From Isoetes taiwanensis (Eukaryota; Streptophyta; Lycopodiopsida; Isoetales; Isoetaceae): a stretch of DNA of 64,000 bases. How positions within the stretch are numbered: position 1 is the stretch's first letter; every line of letters starts with the position of its first letter. A model generated the notes under the pieces. That model had not been told where the DNA came from. It saw only the letters and a program-made list of their open reading frames with translations, and ran no database searches. Where the stretch lies: the NCBI GenBank assembly GCA_021234155.1, contig JAJEKV010000188.1, positions 532,452 to 596,451 on the forward strand, written 5' to 3'. The translations under genes and the position numbers were made by a program. This document shows, one piece after another, positions 19,648 through 32,186 of the stretch.

Positions 19648-20166
19648 TGTGACGACCATACGGATATTCGTATCATACGAACATTATACTCCTATGTACA
19701 AAAGATGGTCGTCACACGGATGCAAAAGGGTAGTTGCACAAGACAGGGTTTGAACTCGCAACCTTCCAGTTGCGAGTCACACACCCTTGCCAAATGCGCT
19801 ACCAATAGTTGTTGAAGACATTCCTTCACGTCTTTCTCATATGTGGGACTATCTCCAGAAGAATCTAGAATGTTCTAGAACCTAAATGCATGCGCGACAC
19901 TTGGCGCGATCTCATCCATTGGAGTGGCGCGATCCTGACCGTTGGTCTAGATATATAAGGAGGCACCTCCTTCTTGTCAAACCATTCCGGTTCAACGCCA
20001 GTCTTGAGCCTTCTAGGCATCTGTCTCGTATTCCTGCTTGCCTTCGGGCTATTGTATTCCTGATTCCTGTTCATATATCAGATTCTTTGCCGATCTTGGC
20101 GTATTTCCTCCATATTTCTTGCGTATTTTCCACGTATTTTCCTTGTTTTCGAGTAGGTTCATGACA
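19648..20166 (+). repeat. 3' LTR of chromovirus 1
   Basis: Direct repeat of 688-1206, ending CATGACA. Followed by GATAT, which does not equal the GATTC in front of the 5' LTR. Confidence 0.9.
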
Positions 20167-21444
20167 GATATTCTTTCTCTCTTACAGGTTATGGACCCAC
20201 AATTCTACTTCTATCACGTTTAAGCTGCCTTTTCGTATCATGTATGTGTTATTCTTGGTCTTACACTATTTCCGTTGTTTTGCCCCTTTTTTGTTTATCT
20301 ACTTATCTGCTTCATGGATTCCTTGAATGGTGTCTGTTGCCACGTTTTGAATAAAAAAATTTCCAAATGTGGAAATGGAGACTGAAGATGAATTTTGAGG
20401 ATAAAAACTTATGGATATTGTTATCTCTCCGTCTGTTGCTGCTAGCACATCCACTTCCAACTGGAGTTGTTGTGGATGATTCTAGCTTTGACTTGTCTGA
20501 AAAAGATCGCAAGACTCAAGCCTCGTTGATGTCTATGCAAAGGTGGTGAAAGAAGCTGAACTTGCCCATGAAATTTTAAATATTTTTGAAAATCATTAAT
20601 TTACAGAGCTAAGCTTTTCATTTAACAGTAGGTTAGTTGTTGTGGACTATCTGAAAAAGATGGAGACTGGCAGTCTTCAAAGGTTTGGATGTGGCAGGTG
20701 AGCGTGTTCTCTAATATGCTCGAGGTAGCATTGCTAAGTCTTATCATTGTTCTTCACTTGCCCCTCGTAAGAGGCGATTGATATTTGAGAAGTATTTGGA
20801 TGTGCATTCTTATGCATACCCTTTGAGAATTGTATGTAGTATTTGGAACTGCATGTATATAATAGGAATATGGCTAAAATTTCAATCAATAATATGAGAA
20901 CATGAGACACTTGGTAATTTTTTATAGGTAATATTGGAAACTGCCTCAACATGGAACCAAAGAATGAAGGAAAACAAATGATTGAAGTTGGCAGTTGGCT
21001 ACAGTTAAGTGCAGAGCTACAAGATATCCTTTTTATATATTTCTCCATTGGACATAAATATTTGTAAGACCAAGATACAATATGTAGCACAATAACAGGG
21101 GATGTGATGGGGATTTGATATGGATGTAAAAATGGCAATTCTTGAAACCATAGACCATATCCTAAAACAATTAAATGAGTTGTTATAAAGAAAAACATAT
21201 ATTTAAGATAGAAAATAATTATGTTAGCTCACTGATTATATTGGTCAAAGTAATCTTATTATGACTTTTAGTTATTTTGTTACAGGTTCGAGCCCCTGTA
21301 TTTCATATTCTAAAACCTTAGGCGAAACCGTATAGAGGCTCCATATTCCATCAAAACCATAAACGAATGGGTATTTCATATTTCGAATCATAGGCGCCCC
21401 CAATCATATGACCATAAGCGAAACGGGAGGCGCCCAGAGGCTCC
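20167..21444. other. Intergenic, no gene recognised
   Basis: AT-rich. Some CTTACAG-type acceptor-like sites are present, but no exon chain. A 154-codon minus-strand frame (20734-21198) is hydrophobic, Ile/Ser-rich and unlike any family I know; I treat it as chance. Confidence 0.5.
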
Positions 21445-21679
21445 AACATACGGTCTAGGTTGGTCAAGGCAATATCCTGCCGAAGGCTCTGGCGCCTGGA
21501 GCTCGGGTTCTGGCGGCGAAACTTTGATCGGTGATATCTCTCTTATCTGGTGTCAGTTTTCGGCGTGCTTGGGCTCGTTGGAAAGCTTGCTCTGAGCTCT
21601 TTCCATAGGTGTATAGCATCAGCTGTTTTGCATGTGGTTTCTTGCCTCAAACAGCTGATTTCCGGACTGGTTCGGATGT

Positions 21680-23450
21680 CATGGCTCCTGCCAGACAGGC
21701 TGATGGAGGATCGTTTGAGCCTCATGGCTTGGGGCTGAAGCCAAGGGAGATGGCGAGGAGAAAGAATCCTCCAGTAAAGGGGAAGGGTGCGGGTCTCGGC
21801 ATGCATGAAGAGGCACGGGCTGTAGGAAGTGGCGTGCAATTGGTGACAGAGATGAGGGAGCTCTTGGAATCCCCTTCGGTTGAGAGGTATGTGGAGTGCT
21901 CTTCCTCTCAATGTAATTCTGAGACCCCAGTAGATTGTGTTTTGGAGACTCCGGTCTTGATTCCATCAAGCATGCCCCCCCTTTGGAAACTGGATCTGTG
22001 ATGCCCTCTTCCCCTGTGCTTGGGAAGGGATCACTTGCTAGTGATGCGCCCTCTTCTAGGGTGCATGTAGCTGATGTGCCTCCTGGGGTGCCCCCGGATA
22101 CCTCTCGAGGTGCAGGCGGCGCAGCCCCAACTCTGTCTTGCGGCACCGGTGGAGTAATGACACCGTTGCTTGCATCACTTTCGGCGGAGTTTTCAGATTG
22201 GATCAAAGCGCCGCGGCTCGAGTGTAGGACTGCCTGTTCAAGAGGCTCAAATTTGTGGAGGATCATCACTCTGTTGACTGCAGCAGACTCTTCCGGAGAC
22301 TCCATGGATAGATATTGATCATACCGGGCATGTTCGGACCATTGAGAATCTAGTTTCATTTGCAAAGATTGGGCTACTTCACGGGTTACATATTGGACAC
22401 GAGGAGGTTTAGCTCTTGGCTTCTTTGGACATCCGAGGCGGATTGGTTTGCCCGTGTCGGTCTCTGAAATTCCTACCAAATAATTTTTTCATAATCATGT
22501 TTGAGGCTGAGTCTTACAATGCGGCAATTGGTTAGTCGGGGGTGGATACTTTGGGTGAATCATATGTGTTGTATCGATATTATACTCCAAAGAATGTCCA
22601 CCGGTTCTTTGACAAATTAAAAATCCCGTGTTGGTTCCAGTTCGAGTTCCTCCCGATCCGATGGTGCCCGATTTCTTGGTTTCTATGGCTAATGGCACGG
22701 GTGTATATTTGGCTCATTCTATTGTGCGGGTCCCCAAGATCGTGTTGCTTGCTGCCTGATTTGCAGCCTATGCCCACTTGTCTTCCAAAGGCGTAGTGGT
22801 CCCCCGCATTTTCTCTTCGATTGAAGCTTTTGAATGGCTCTGAGATCCGGCGGATGTTTCCATCTATTGTGATGCCATCTGACCACGCTGATGATCCCCG
22901 CCGGGTCTGGTGATGTGGTAGGGGTTGCAAGTGCTTGTGCAGGGGCCCGGGATTCCTTTGTTCCTGAGGCAATAGGCGAAGGACTTCGTGGTGCAGTGAG
23001 TGGAGTTGGGCGAGGTGGTGGTGTGGTTGGGAGAGGTGGTGTGGGACGAGGTCGGGGCAGGCGTGCTGCTGGCCGCCCATTGGATGGCATGGCTAGGGGC
23101 GTGGTGGCTCGGGGAGGGCTCGGATGATGATTTGGTTGTGGCTAGGTCCGAGGGGGAGTGGCGTGGGAGGGGCTGGTGATCCCGCCGGGGATGTCCGGTA
23201 GCGGTATGTCTTGAGCATGAGGTGGCTGGAGCAGCCCGGTTGGAGGTAGAGACTAGTGTGGCCCATGACTCTATGGAAGTGCCTGGGGGACTTCCAACAC
23301 GTGTTGGAAGTGGAGTGTCACGCGTCTGGGCCGTGGATCACTTTGTTTGTGATTAATCCTCCGGCTCTAGATGATGACTATGTGGAGTTGGTGATGGCCC
23401 GGTGGGTAGGCATGTGGGGCTTGACACTTCTCCTCCCGGGATGAATAGGT
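21680..23450 (+). pseudogene. LINE ORF1 region, degenerate
   Basis: The plus strand is open in pieces. One shows FDKLKIPCWFQFEFLP and GVYLAHSIVRVPKIVLLAA, followed by a Gly/Arg-rich part (GVGRGGGVVGRGGVGRGRGR, about 23010-23070), as expected for a nucleic-acid-binding ORF1 protein. The large minus-strand frame at 21679-22479 is its shadow. No single intact frame. Confidence 0.5.
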
Positions 23451-24250
23451 CGATCCTCGTTGGAATGTCGGGGGTGCGGTCCTCTAGTAGTAAGAGGGCC
23501 CGTGTTTCTTTGGCACTTCCGGCGGTTCGTCCCCGATATTGTTTGCATTCGGGGAGCATAAGTGTCCTGAGGGTGATATGTCTAGGCTCATGAATATGGT
23601 TGGTAGGCAGTTTGTTTCTATTGCTTCTTCTTCTCGGCGGACTAGTGGGGGTACTCTTATTGCTTGGAGGATGGATGTGCAGGTCACCTACTCTGCAGCA
23701 GACAGGTTTAGTCGGTGGGCAATAATTAAGTGGTTGGGGGGAGGGCAAGCGTGGGGGATTGTTAATGTTTATGCCCCTAATCAGCCTTCTCAGCGGGGTG
23801 CTTTATGGGCCACAATCCGGAATAAGTTGCGAGCCCTTGGTGGGTTGCAGGTCGCTTGGTTGCTGTTGGGGGACTTCAATATGGTAGAGCGAGCTGGTTC
23901 AGGCACCCAGGTTGTGCATGGGTTTGAGAGGGACCAGTGGTCTCGTTTGTTGCAGGATTTGGCCTTGGTTGAGGTCCCTGGGGACTTGTCTTTCACCTAT
24001 TGTAATAGGCAGATTGGTGCGGGCCGGGCGTATGCGAGGCATGACCGGTGCTATGCCTCCCCATGCACACTAGATGGTGTGCCCTCTTTGCGCCGGAGGA
24101 ACATTCTGTCTACCTCCATTTCTGATCATTACCCTCAGGTTGTGTCCAGTCAGGGTGCCGTTGCCTCTCGGCCCTCTAGGACGGTGTTCGCTTTGAACAC
24201 CCTGCTTCCCACGGCCGATCGCGGATTTCGCCCCGGTGCCAGGAGTTGTG
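23450..24250 (+). CDS. LINE AP endonuclease
   Basis: Frame 23539-24273 carries exonuclease-endonuclease-phosphatase motifs: an SSSRRTSGGTLIAW block, VNVYAPN, LLGDFNMVE (the catalytic D and N) and SDHYP near the end (SISDHYPQV). This domain nicks target DNA to prime reverse transcription. The start is upstream in another frame (LRGLQETH-like motif lost). Confidence 0.8.
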
Positions 24251-24639
24251 GCTTGATACCTTTTCATCTCTGAAGGGTATGTCTGGTATGGTGACTGCGT
24301 TGGCCAGGGTGAAGCATTTTGCCAAGGTCTTTGGTAGGCAACGTGTGCAGCAGGAGCGGCAGGAGTTGCATGGTCTCTATCAGGAGTTGGAGAAGATTCG
24401 GGCGCAGCCTTCGATGGCATTAGGGAGAACGGCGTTGCAGCCGCATTGGTGCTCGAGCGGGTTAAAGTCGCGGGAGGCGCGTGTGAAGGCGGCCCACCTG
24501 TTGGAAGGAGGGGGACACAAGTTCGCCGGTGTTCTTCGAGCAGCTAAGCAGCGGCGATATGCAAAGATCTATGGCGCCCCTTTGCTTTGCCCGATGGTCG
24601 CACTTTGGAGGATCCCGCTAATTTGCAGCAGTATGTGCA

Positions 24640-25510
24640 TGCTCATTTCTCGTGGTTTTTCGCCGCAACAAGACTCTTCCCTATGAGCGAGAGATGCGGG
24701 AGCTCGTTTTAGGGGTTAGGGCCATCTATTCTCCCTCATCGGAGAGAGCTTGGAGCGAGAGCTCTCCAGAGGATTTAGCTGAGGCATGTATGTGCATGGC
24801 CAAGGATAAATGTCCCGGGCTGGATGGCATCCCCGGGAGTTCTTTTCGACTTATTGGGAGTGGGTTGGCGAAGTCTCATTATACCGTGTGTATCTTGAGT
24901 TCTTTGCAGCCTCTTCTCAAATGGATAGGATCTTGAATACCGCATGCATTTCCCTCGATTCCTAAGGTTAAGCGACCTTCTACCATTAATGATTGGAGGT
25001 CTATCTCCTTGTTGTCCTCGTGTACAAGATTATTAAAAAAGCCTTGGCGGAGAAGTTGAGGCTAGTGTTGACTTCTTCCATTAGTAAGGTGCGATGCGGG
25101 TTTGTTCCTAGGAGGAACATTTTGACTAATGTTGCCACGACTTATGAGGGCCTTTATTGGGCGGAGAGAACAAGTCAAGGCATTGCCTATCTTAAGCTTG
25201 ACTTTGCCAAAGCTTATGATAGTGTCCGTTGGGAGTTCTTGTGCGCCATGATGTTAGCGTTGGGCGTGGTCCACGCTTTTACGAGACGATCATGAAGTTG
25301 CATAGGTCGGCGGGGGCTCTACGGTGGTGTGCCGGGCGAACCTTCCGCCTTTTTCTCCTTAAGGCGAGGGGTGCATCGGGGGTGCCCTTTGGCGCCCGTT
25401 TTGTTTCACGATTGTGGCGAGGCCCCTGTCTCCGATTGTTTTTGTTGCGGTGGAGGAGGGATGGTGGATGGGCTTGGATGCGGATGGTAGCCGCCAGATC
25501 ATTAACCGGT
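24640..25510 (+). pseudogene. LINE reverse transcriptase
   Basis: Motifs in order: DKCPGLDGIPGSSFR (about 24808), INDWRSISLLSSVYKIIKK (about 24990, frame change), GFVPRRNILTN, and LKLDFAKAYDSVRWEFL (25195). The polymerase YADD region near 25515 reads ADDTFLFLV after a frame change. Broken in at least three places. Confidence 0.8.
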
Positions 25511-25576
25511 TAAGCCGATGACACTTTCCTCTTCTTGGTGGCGTAAGAGAGGAATCTGCATGAATGTGAAGGGTCT

Positions 25577-27160
25577 GTGGATACTTTCTCCTTGGCCTCG
25601 GGCATTCTTCTTAATTGGGGTAAATGCTCCGCATTATGGGCTCAGCTGACTCCGCCCCCCCTTTGTTTGGCTCTATTTCCTTGGAAGGTGCTTCCAGGTA
25701 ATGTGTGTACTAAGTTGTTGGGTATTCCCTTTGGAGGGATGTTTCCACAGGGAGGGTGTGGGGCGAGATTTTGCGGGGGGTGCGTAAAACACCTCAATTG
25801 GTGGAAGGGTAGCAAGTTATCCATGGCGGGTATCACGGTTGCCAAGTCAAGATTTTTTTGTAGCACTCATGTGTATACAGCATCTGCGATGTTATCTCCT
25901 GAGGGTAAGATACAGGCTTTGGATAAGATTGTTCGAAATTTTGTGTGGGGCGGGGATGATGAAGGGGCGGTTGTTAAAGTGGCTTGGTGGAAGTGTCTCC
26001 ATCCCTGGGAGGATGGGGGCTTGGCCATTCTGGATTTGGCGCTGCATAATAAGGTGTTGGTCTCCAAGTTTGTTTGGAGCACTCTGCAGAATGGAGCATC
26101 TTCTCCTGGTGCGGCATTGTTGTTGCAGTCTCTTCGCCATTGTGTGGCATTTGGGAAGCCGTCTATGCATGTGGAGTTGCCCTGGGCACTGTTCTATGGT
26201 CTCCGGCCTTTCCCACATGCATCCCCTTTTCTCACGGGGGTGTTGCGGGCGTGCGTGTGCTCTTCCAGCTAGATTATGCCTCAGTTTATCACCACTCTTC
26301 TCCTCGCACTTGCCCTTGGCTGTCACTGTGCATGCTCGGACGCAGGCCTGTTGGAGGCGAGCTGTTGTGCTCACCTTGGAGGATTGGTATTGGGGTGGCT
26401 TCGTGGGAGTTCTTTCGAGCTCGCTTTTCGCTGAGGCGTGTAGGCTATCACGGGAACAAGTGGCGGGGAGTATTCCGCTACACATACCTATAGTCCCTCG
26501 GATGATGTGGTGGTGCGGGTTTGGAAGGTTCATCCTGGATGTTGTGTCTTCTTGTTTTGTGCGGTCTTGTTACCGGGTGGCGGCTATTCATGACACTCGC
26601 CCCTTCGGGGCAAGTGGCCTCTGCGGCTTCCGGGTTCTCGATGGCGCTTCGGTTTGGGCGTGGACATGGAGCTCACTTCCCCACCGAAGGTTAGGGTGCT
26701 TACGTGGCGGGTGGTGCAATTTGGCAGTCGGGGGTGAATGCCCTTGTGAGTCGGTTTAGGGCGGTGTGAGCCCTCTCGCCCTTGTTGTGGCCTTCATCGT
26801 TGAGGCTGTGGAGCATTGTGCGGTTTTATGCCCTCACTTGCATCATGCCCGGATTGGGTCGGGGCTCGCTTCGTGAGATTGACTAGCCGCCAGATTCTTT
26901 GCTTCATGTGTATCCTCGTGGTTGGCCGCTTATGCGGCGGCAAGCCTTGCATCCGTGCATGGCTTGGTTGGTGTGGCTGATTTGGAAGCGGCGGCGGTTG
27001 TGGATCTTCGGGGGATTGGACACCGCAACCTCTCGATTCCTCGACTCAGGTACAAGCTATTTCAAAGCTTTCTGGTGTTCCCGGGATTAGTAGAGCAGAA
27101 GTTTGCCATTTGGCGGGACTTCTTGGGTGTTGTAGATGGTGAGGGTCGGTTTGTACAGCA
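25577..27160 (+). pseudogene. LINE ORF2 C-terminus (zf-RVT)
   Basis: Frame 25577-26272 has LNWGKCSALW, FVWGGDDEGAVVKVAWWKC and PWEDGGLAILDLALHNKVLV, the standard region after the RT in plant LINEs. The C-terminal zf-RVT part (WLVWLIWKRRRLWIF, about 26960) is recognisable in another frame before the 3' UTR. Confidence 0.75.
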
Positions 27161-27324
27161 GTAGAGTTGCAGTTTTTCTGTGAGTTTGTTGTGGAGTGTC
27201 GAGGTATCGCTGTATCTTTGGGGCAGTTCTCCTTCCTCCTCACTTGCTTTGTAACATTACCATTCTTTTAATATATTGATGACACACAGTTCTTCAAAAA
27301 AAAAAAAAAAACATACGGTCTAGG

Positions 27325-30300
27325 CCATAGGATCGACAGATCTGACGACTGTGGTAGTCCAGGGTGCATCTTGTTTAAAATATACAATGCTTTTTAAAAC
27401 AGTTTGGTACAAATAGAGGGCAGTTAAAAATCCAAGGGAGAAGATGAATATTTAAAACTTATATCAATACTGGCCTAGCTTGAATGATGCTTTTTAACAT
27501 TCGACATTCTAACCTAGAAAGCTAAATATTTGAACCAATTTTTAAGAAGTATAGATCTTGGAAAATATTGATTCTATTTTGCTTTTGCTCGCACAAAACC
27601 AACTCTTAATTCTTGCTATTGAATAATATAATAACTAGCATTAAAAAACTAAGGTTGCACAAAACCAACTCTTAATTCTTGCTATTGAATAATATAACAA
27701 TTAGCATTAAAAAACTAAGGTTGTGCCATGCCTTTAAGCCTGCCTAAGATCAAGAATAAGATGATAATAAAGAACACAAATATAAGAAAGGCAAAAAGTA
27801 ACTAAGGATCACCACACTTATCATTGTACTTGATCACATTCTAGTGGTTTAATATATTCCTATATTCTTCAAAAAAAAAAAAAAAAGTAACTAAGGATGT
27901 GTATTATTAGACTTATGATGTATGACAATCTTGAACTTGTTCTAAACTAACTCAAAGCTTGATCTTTTTCAAAAAGAGCTCCTATACCCTTGAGCGCTTG
28001 AATACTTCTGAAGATTAAGGAAGCCTTAGGAACGATTGATAGACAGACAAACAGATAGATAGAATTAATTTTTAACGTCCACGGAGACTGATTAGCCATG
28101 GGACTGATTGGTATTAGAGCATTAGAATAGGCAGACAAACAAAATTAATTTTGATTGTCCACGGAGATTGATTAGCCATGGAACTAATTAGTTGATTAGA
28201 GCAATAGGACTAGGGGAGCTTTGTGATTCCGAGCTAGTAGATCAGTCGAATCATGCAGGAAGCAGGGGAGGATAGTCGACAGATGAAGGAAATTGGCCGT
28301 GTTCCAAAGAAGGGACCAAATTTTTTTACGGTTTTCCTAATTTTTAAAATCATTGGATTGAAAAATACTAGATCTTATGGTTAAGACAAGGACACGTTAC
28401 AAAACATGATGTGGCAGACCCAATGGATAGGCTAGTATTGTAGGGAAAGCCAAGCCGTTTTAAAATATAGACATAAGTCGAACTCCAAAATGTTGCCATA
28501 ACACAATGTACATTACATTGTAGCTATAGAATGATGTTCAAGTGGTGAGAATTGTCGTTTGGACATTGTGATGCATACGTTTCTCTATATCCCTATAACC
28601 TCATGGTGGATGACATGACCATTATCATATTCACTTTGCAACAAATATGCTTAATACCTTGAATACACCACCACAAAAAGTATCAATGTCCTTCACAATG
28701 ATCATGTGATACCCATATGATTATTTATAGGCTACAATTCTAAAAAAATATTTTACACCATCTACATGATCTAGATAACAAATATATTATTTATATGATC
28801 TTAGATAACTTAGAATATTATTGTGTTTTAGTGCCCGTCCTTGCTCTTGAACATTACATGTCCTAAACAACCATTAATATCCCAATCGTTCTTGGGCTTG
28901 TCATACGATTTGTGCTTATATCGTAGCATAAGCCTTTGACTATAATTATACCATTTCTTCACATTCCTAATCTCTATTTTCAACCTTTTTATATGCTAAA
29001 TTGTTCCAGATACGCCTTTTCATCCTCGGGGGCACACAAGAGCATATACCACAAAGATCAATGAAAGACAATATGCGTGCATGTTTGCAAGGAAATTGCA
29101 TAAGTCATCCAACAGGCATCTTGGAACCCAAAGAAGTTGGAAAGAAGCATAAAAGGTATACTAAATATTTTTAAATGTCGCAAACAACTCCAAAGTCTTT
29201 GGAAATTGTATCTTGAAAATAGCTTAGTTATTCCATGTTTAGACTAAACATACACATAGGTGCATTACTGTATACATTTTTGTTAATGTTGTTCATCTAT
29301 CAATCATGTGTCTTTAGGTATAAAATGTTCTCTATCTCTATGACATAAAAATTTCTATCTATCTATCTACCTATCTATAAAATCAATACGTTTGGTTTTT
29401 GGTTGGTCTCTGAGGACGTTAAAAAATCTATTCTATTATTCATATTCCATCTCTTCTCTATCAATTATATTTTCTATCTGTTTGTATGTCTGTCTGCCTG
29501 ACTGTCTCTATTCTCTCTTTATTCTTCGCTTTCTCTCTTTGTTCTTCTCTTTTTCTTTTCTTTTTTAAGGACATCAGATACTATTAACACTTATACAATA
29601 AACGATACAATGCAGATCTAACTGAGTGAATCGATCCCCTGAGTATGACAATATAATACTAGAAACCTACAAAACAATTCCTTATTTTTATACAAAGATA
29701 GATTTATCTAGATTGATGTTCGACATCCATGGGATTATTCTACCAACTTGATCTGCTCTCTGGTGGCTGAACTCCACTAAATCACTTGGAGACATATCGA
29801 TTGGAATAATGGTAGTAGAGGCTGGAGCTACAAAGTGAATTTTATAGTAGCTTAAGGAGTCAATCTATTATTGCGACATGCAACCTTCTTCATGTGCAGA
29901 GAAGACTATTAGTATCAAGGTTTTTCCCTCGAAAGACTTTTGTGCATGGGTGTTTTAACCTTATATAATAATAAGCTTCATGTACTCTTTCTAGGAACAT
30001 TATTTTCTCTCTTTGGTGCCTCGCCCTCACGCCTCATTCTCTCTCTAGCATCTCATTCTCTCTTATCGCTCTCTCTTTAGGGTTTTTGTCTCTCTCCATA
30101 TGCCCAGTTCCCTTCTCACTCTTCTCCCTAGTTGCAATCTTTATTCCTTCTTTCCAGCACACTACTTTCAGTGTCTCTGCTCCCCTATCTCTATTGGTCA
30201 TCTTCTCTCTCTAGAAAGCCTTTTTGGCTTCTTTGTCTCACTACAAGTCACTTACTCCGAGCTAGAAGCTTCTCCAAAATGTTCACGCAAGTCAATGGCC

Positions 30301-30880
30301 CAGTGTGAGTGACTTCAGGCTCTAACACTCTAGCCTTTTGGCCACTTTCTCTCTCTATAGTCTGTTTTGGCCTTCGTGTCTCTCCCTAGCCTCCTCTAAA
30401 GCACGAGATTTTCAAACGAACTCCACATCCATGCTCCTCTCATCCCTCAACCCCATTTCAAAAGAATCTTGACATTGGCGGAATTGAAACCTCCCCCGGA
30501 ACCCCCAAAACCCCCACGCCACCACATGCCAACCACTAAGAATGTGCGTCAAGTGTGTTTTGCTATCCTACTTTGAGATAATTGAGTCTTTATGAACCCT
30601 TCACCTACTCTAAACCTTTGATATCCTACTCCTCTTTCCTTCTCTCCCCTAATTACTTCTTCCTCGTCCAGTTCTATAACCCAGATAGTCATGCTCACTT
30701 TTATGGCCTACTCTCAGGCCCCCTCTCCCTCCACCCCCTTACATTGAGACATCCACCAAATCCCATTCACAATCCCAGACCCAACCTCATGCACAGTCAT
30801 ACCCACAACCTCATTCCCTATTATGTAACGAGCTTTTCTGGGAGGAACAAGTGGAAGGGCCACCACAATAATGGCCCAGG
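27325..30880. other. Intergenic AT-rich DNA
   Basis: No gene recognised. Contains a 66-bp tandem duplication (about 27590-27655 and 27656-27721, unit starting GCACAAAACCAACTC), a tiny retro-insertion at 27810-27886, diverged copies of the dispersed repeat (28056-28190, reversed at 29395-29450), a TATC microsatellite (about 29360-29380) and a CT-rich stretch 29990-30420. Confidence 0.6.
27810..27886 (+). mobile_element. Minute 5'-truncated LINE insertion
   Basis: 77 bp ending TTTAATATATTCCTATATTC, TTC and poly(A), matching the 3' end of the large LINE (27269-27309). It is flanked by GTAACTAAGGAT on both sides (27798-27809 and 27887-27898). Only about 60 bp of LINE tail were copied. Confidence 0.75.
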
Positions 30881-30889
30881 CTAGACAAC

Positions 30890-31640
30890 AAAGGCAAAAA
30901 AGAAGCCTTTTCCCTGAGAAGAGAGATGTGTGCAAAGACCCAGTTCACATCGGCAAACGGTTAGCTGCTGCTCAACCTGGCCAAGACTAAGGTGGTTCTC
31001 ATATCATCATCACATCACCCAAGGTCTCCCTTCATTAGTTACGGGGGGCAGAATGTGGATGTGACACCCACCCACAAGTACTTAGGTGTAGAGTTTCCTT
31101 CTACAATGTATTAGGACACTTCCATCTAATTAAGAGCGACGACGTGCTGGAGGGCACTGTATGCAATGCAAAACAACTGCCACAGAGTAGAGCTGTCTGA
31201 TTGGACCCATCAGTCCCACCTATTTAAAGTCTTGGTGGAGCTCGTCCTTCTATATGGGGTCAAACTCTAGGGCCCGGTAATATTCCTTACTACCTGGAAT
31301 GACTTGGACCAGGTGCAAAAAGCCTTCTTGACACGGGTACTAAGAGTGAAGCCCACGGTCCCATGTGAAATCCTGTTGCAGGAGACGTGTTTCTTGCCTC
31401 TTCATAGGATAGCCATTGATCACCATGCATCATCTACTTTCAGAAGGTGGTCAATATGGTGATGCTTAACTCCCCAACTTGGCCTACACTATAGCAATGG
31501 GGCTGCAGTGCATAAGAGCTTTGTGGCTAGCCAGGTGGATGCTCTATGAGGTGGAGTAATGCTGCCCTTACTACTTAGAGATTATGAAGACTACTCTCCA
31601 ATTGAGATATGGAGACCTACAATCCAAGTGATCGATTTGA
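30890..31640 (+). pseudogene. LINE relic, RT C-terminal region
   Basis: Broken frames show LLNLAKTKVVLISSS, PTHKYLGVEF, CWRALYAMQNNCHRVELSD, VLLYGVKLWG-like, and QVQKAFLTRVLRVKPTVP then LLQETCFLPLHRIAI. This is the thumb and connection part of a non-LTR reverse transcriptase of a different lineage from the 21460 LINE. There is no tail or target duplication that I can define. Confidence 0.7.
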
Positions 31641-31736
31641 GTTGGAAGCCTATAACAAATTTAGCAAAGATAAGGTTCTTTAGAAAAGACTGTTAAAGTC
31701 AGATCTGACCACTCCAACTCCAGGAGCATCAGCTAC

Positions 31737-32186
31737 ATGCCAGTCTCTCGGGGTTATGATGCCATCATGGTTGTCGTTGATCGTTTCTCTAAGATGGCTC
31801 ATTTTATTCCCTGCAATGTCACCATCACCAATGAGGGAACAACGGATCTTCTTCTTCGTGAGATAGTCAGACTTCATGGCTTGCCCGATACTATCGTCAG
31901 CGATCATGGACCACAGTTCGTCGCAGGTTTTTGGAAGCGACATTTGGAGTTATTGCATATCGACTGCTCAATGACATTTGGTCATCATCCAGAAAGTAAT
32001 GGGCAGGCGGAGTGTACGAATCAGACTCTGGAGCAATATTTAAGGTGCTTTATCAGTTATCAGCAGGATGATTGGGTCGATTATCTTCTACTAGCTGAGT
32101 TTGCCTATAATAACTTAGCACATGCTTCCAAACGGCCAGACTCTGTTCTTTCTAAACTCTGTTCAGCATCCTTGCTGGTCCCTTAG
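31737..32186 (+). CDS. Integrase core, chromovirus copy 2
   Basis: 149 codons, open. DDE catalytic residues are visible in VVVDRFSKM, VSDHGPQFVAGFWKR and SNGQAECTNQTLEQYL. FAYNNLAHAS follows. The zinc-binding N-terminus is missing. It cuts and joins LTR ends in intact elements. Confidence 0.85.
   Translation: MPVSRGYDAIMVVVDRFSKMAHFIPCNVTITNEGTTDLLLREIVRLHGLPDTIVSDHGPQFVAGFWKRHLELLHIDCSMTFGHHPESNGQAECTNQTLEQYLRCFISYQQDDWVDYLLLAEFAYNNLAHASKRPDSVLSKLCSASLLVP

Larger units (their letters stand above)
688..20166 (+). mobile_element. Ty3/gypsy chromovirus 1 (interrupted)
   Basis: Two 519-bp direct repeats (688-1206 and 19648-20166) start TGTGACGACC and end CATGACA. Between them, in order, lie gag, a zinc knuckle, retropepsin, reverse transcriptase, RNase H, integrase, a GPY/F module and a C-terminal chromodomain. 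That is the order of a Ty3/gypsy chromovirus. A purine tract (AGGGAGGGGATGG) abuts the 3' LTR. The element is split between protease and RT by the 13.5-kb inverted-repeat element at 2785-16327. By eye the LTRs are roughly 96-97% identical. The 5-bp flanks do not match (GATTC left, GATAT right). Several frameshifts make it non-autonomous now. Gag and protease resemble the Tcn1/Sushi type more than common angiosperm lineages; this is a family impression, not a search result. Confidence 0.9.
21460..27309 (+). mobile_element. Full-length-looking LINE
   Basis: Bounded by a 15-bp target-site duplication AACATACGGTCTAGG (21445-21459 and 27310-27324, the first A's merging with the tail) and ending in poly(A) (about 27297-27309). 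It contains an ORF1-like region, an AP-type endonuclease, a reverse transcriptase and a zf-RVT-like C-terminus, all on the plus strand. Frameshifts are frequent although the target duplication is perfect. GC content is higher than the surroundings. Plant L1-type order and size (5.85 kb). Confidence 0.9.

Noticed and set aside
20734-21198. 154-codon minus-strand ORF with hydrophobic stretches
   Set aside because: Composition is that of AT-rich DNA. No motif, no homologue recalled, and no promoter or intron pattern.
21679-22479. 266-codon minus-strand ORF
   Set aside because: It lies antisense to the ORF1 region of the plus-strand LINE and shows no known domain; taken as a shadow frame.
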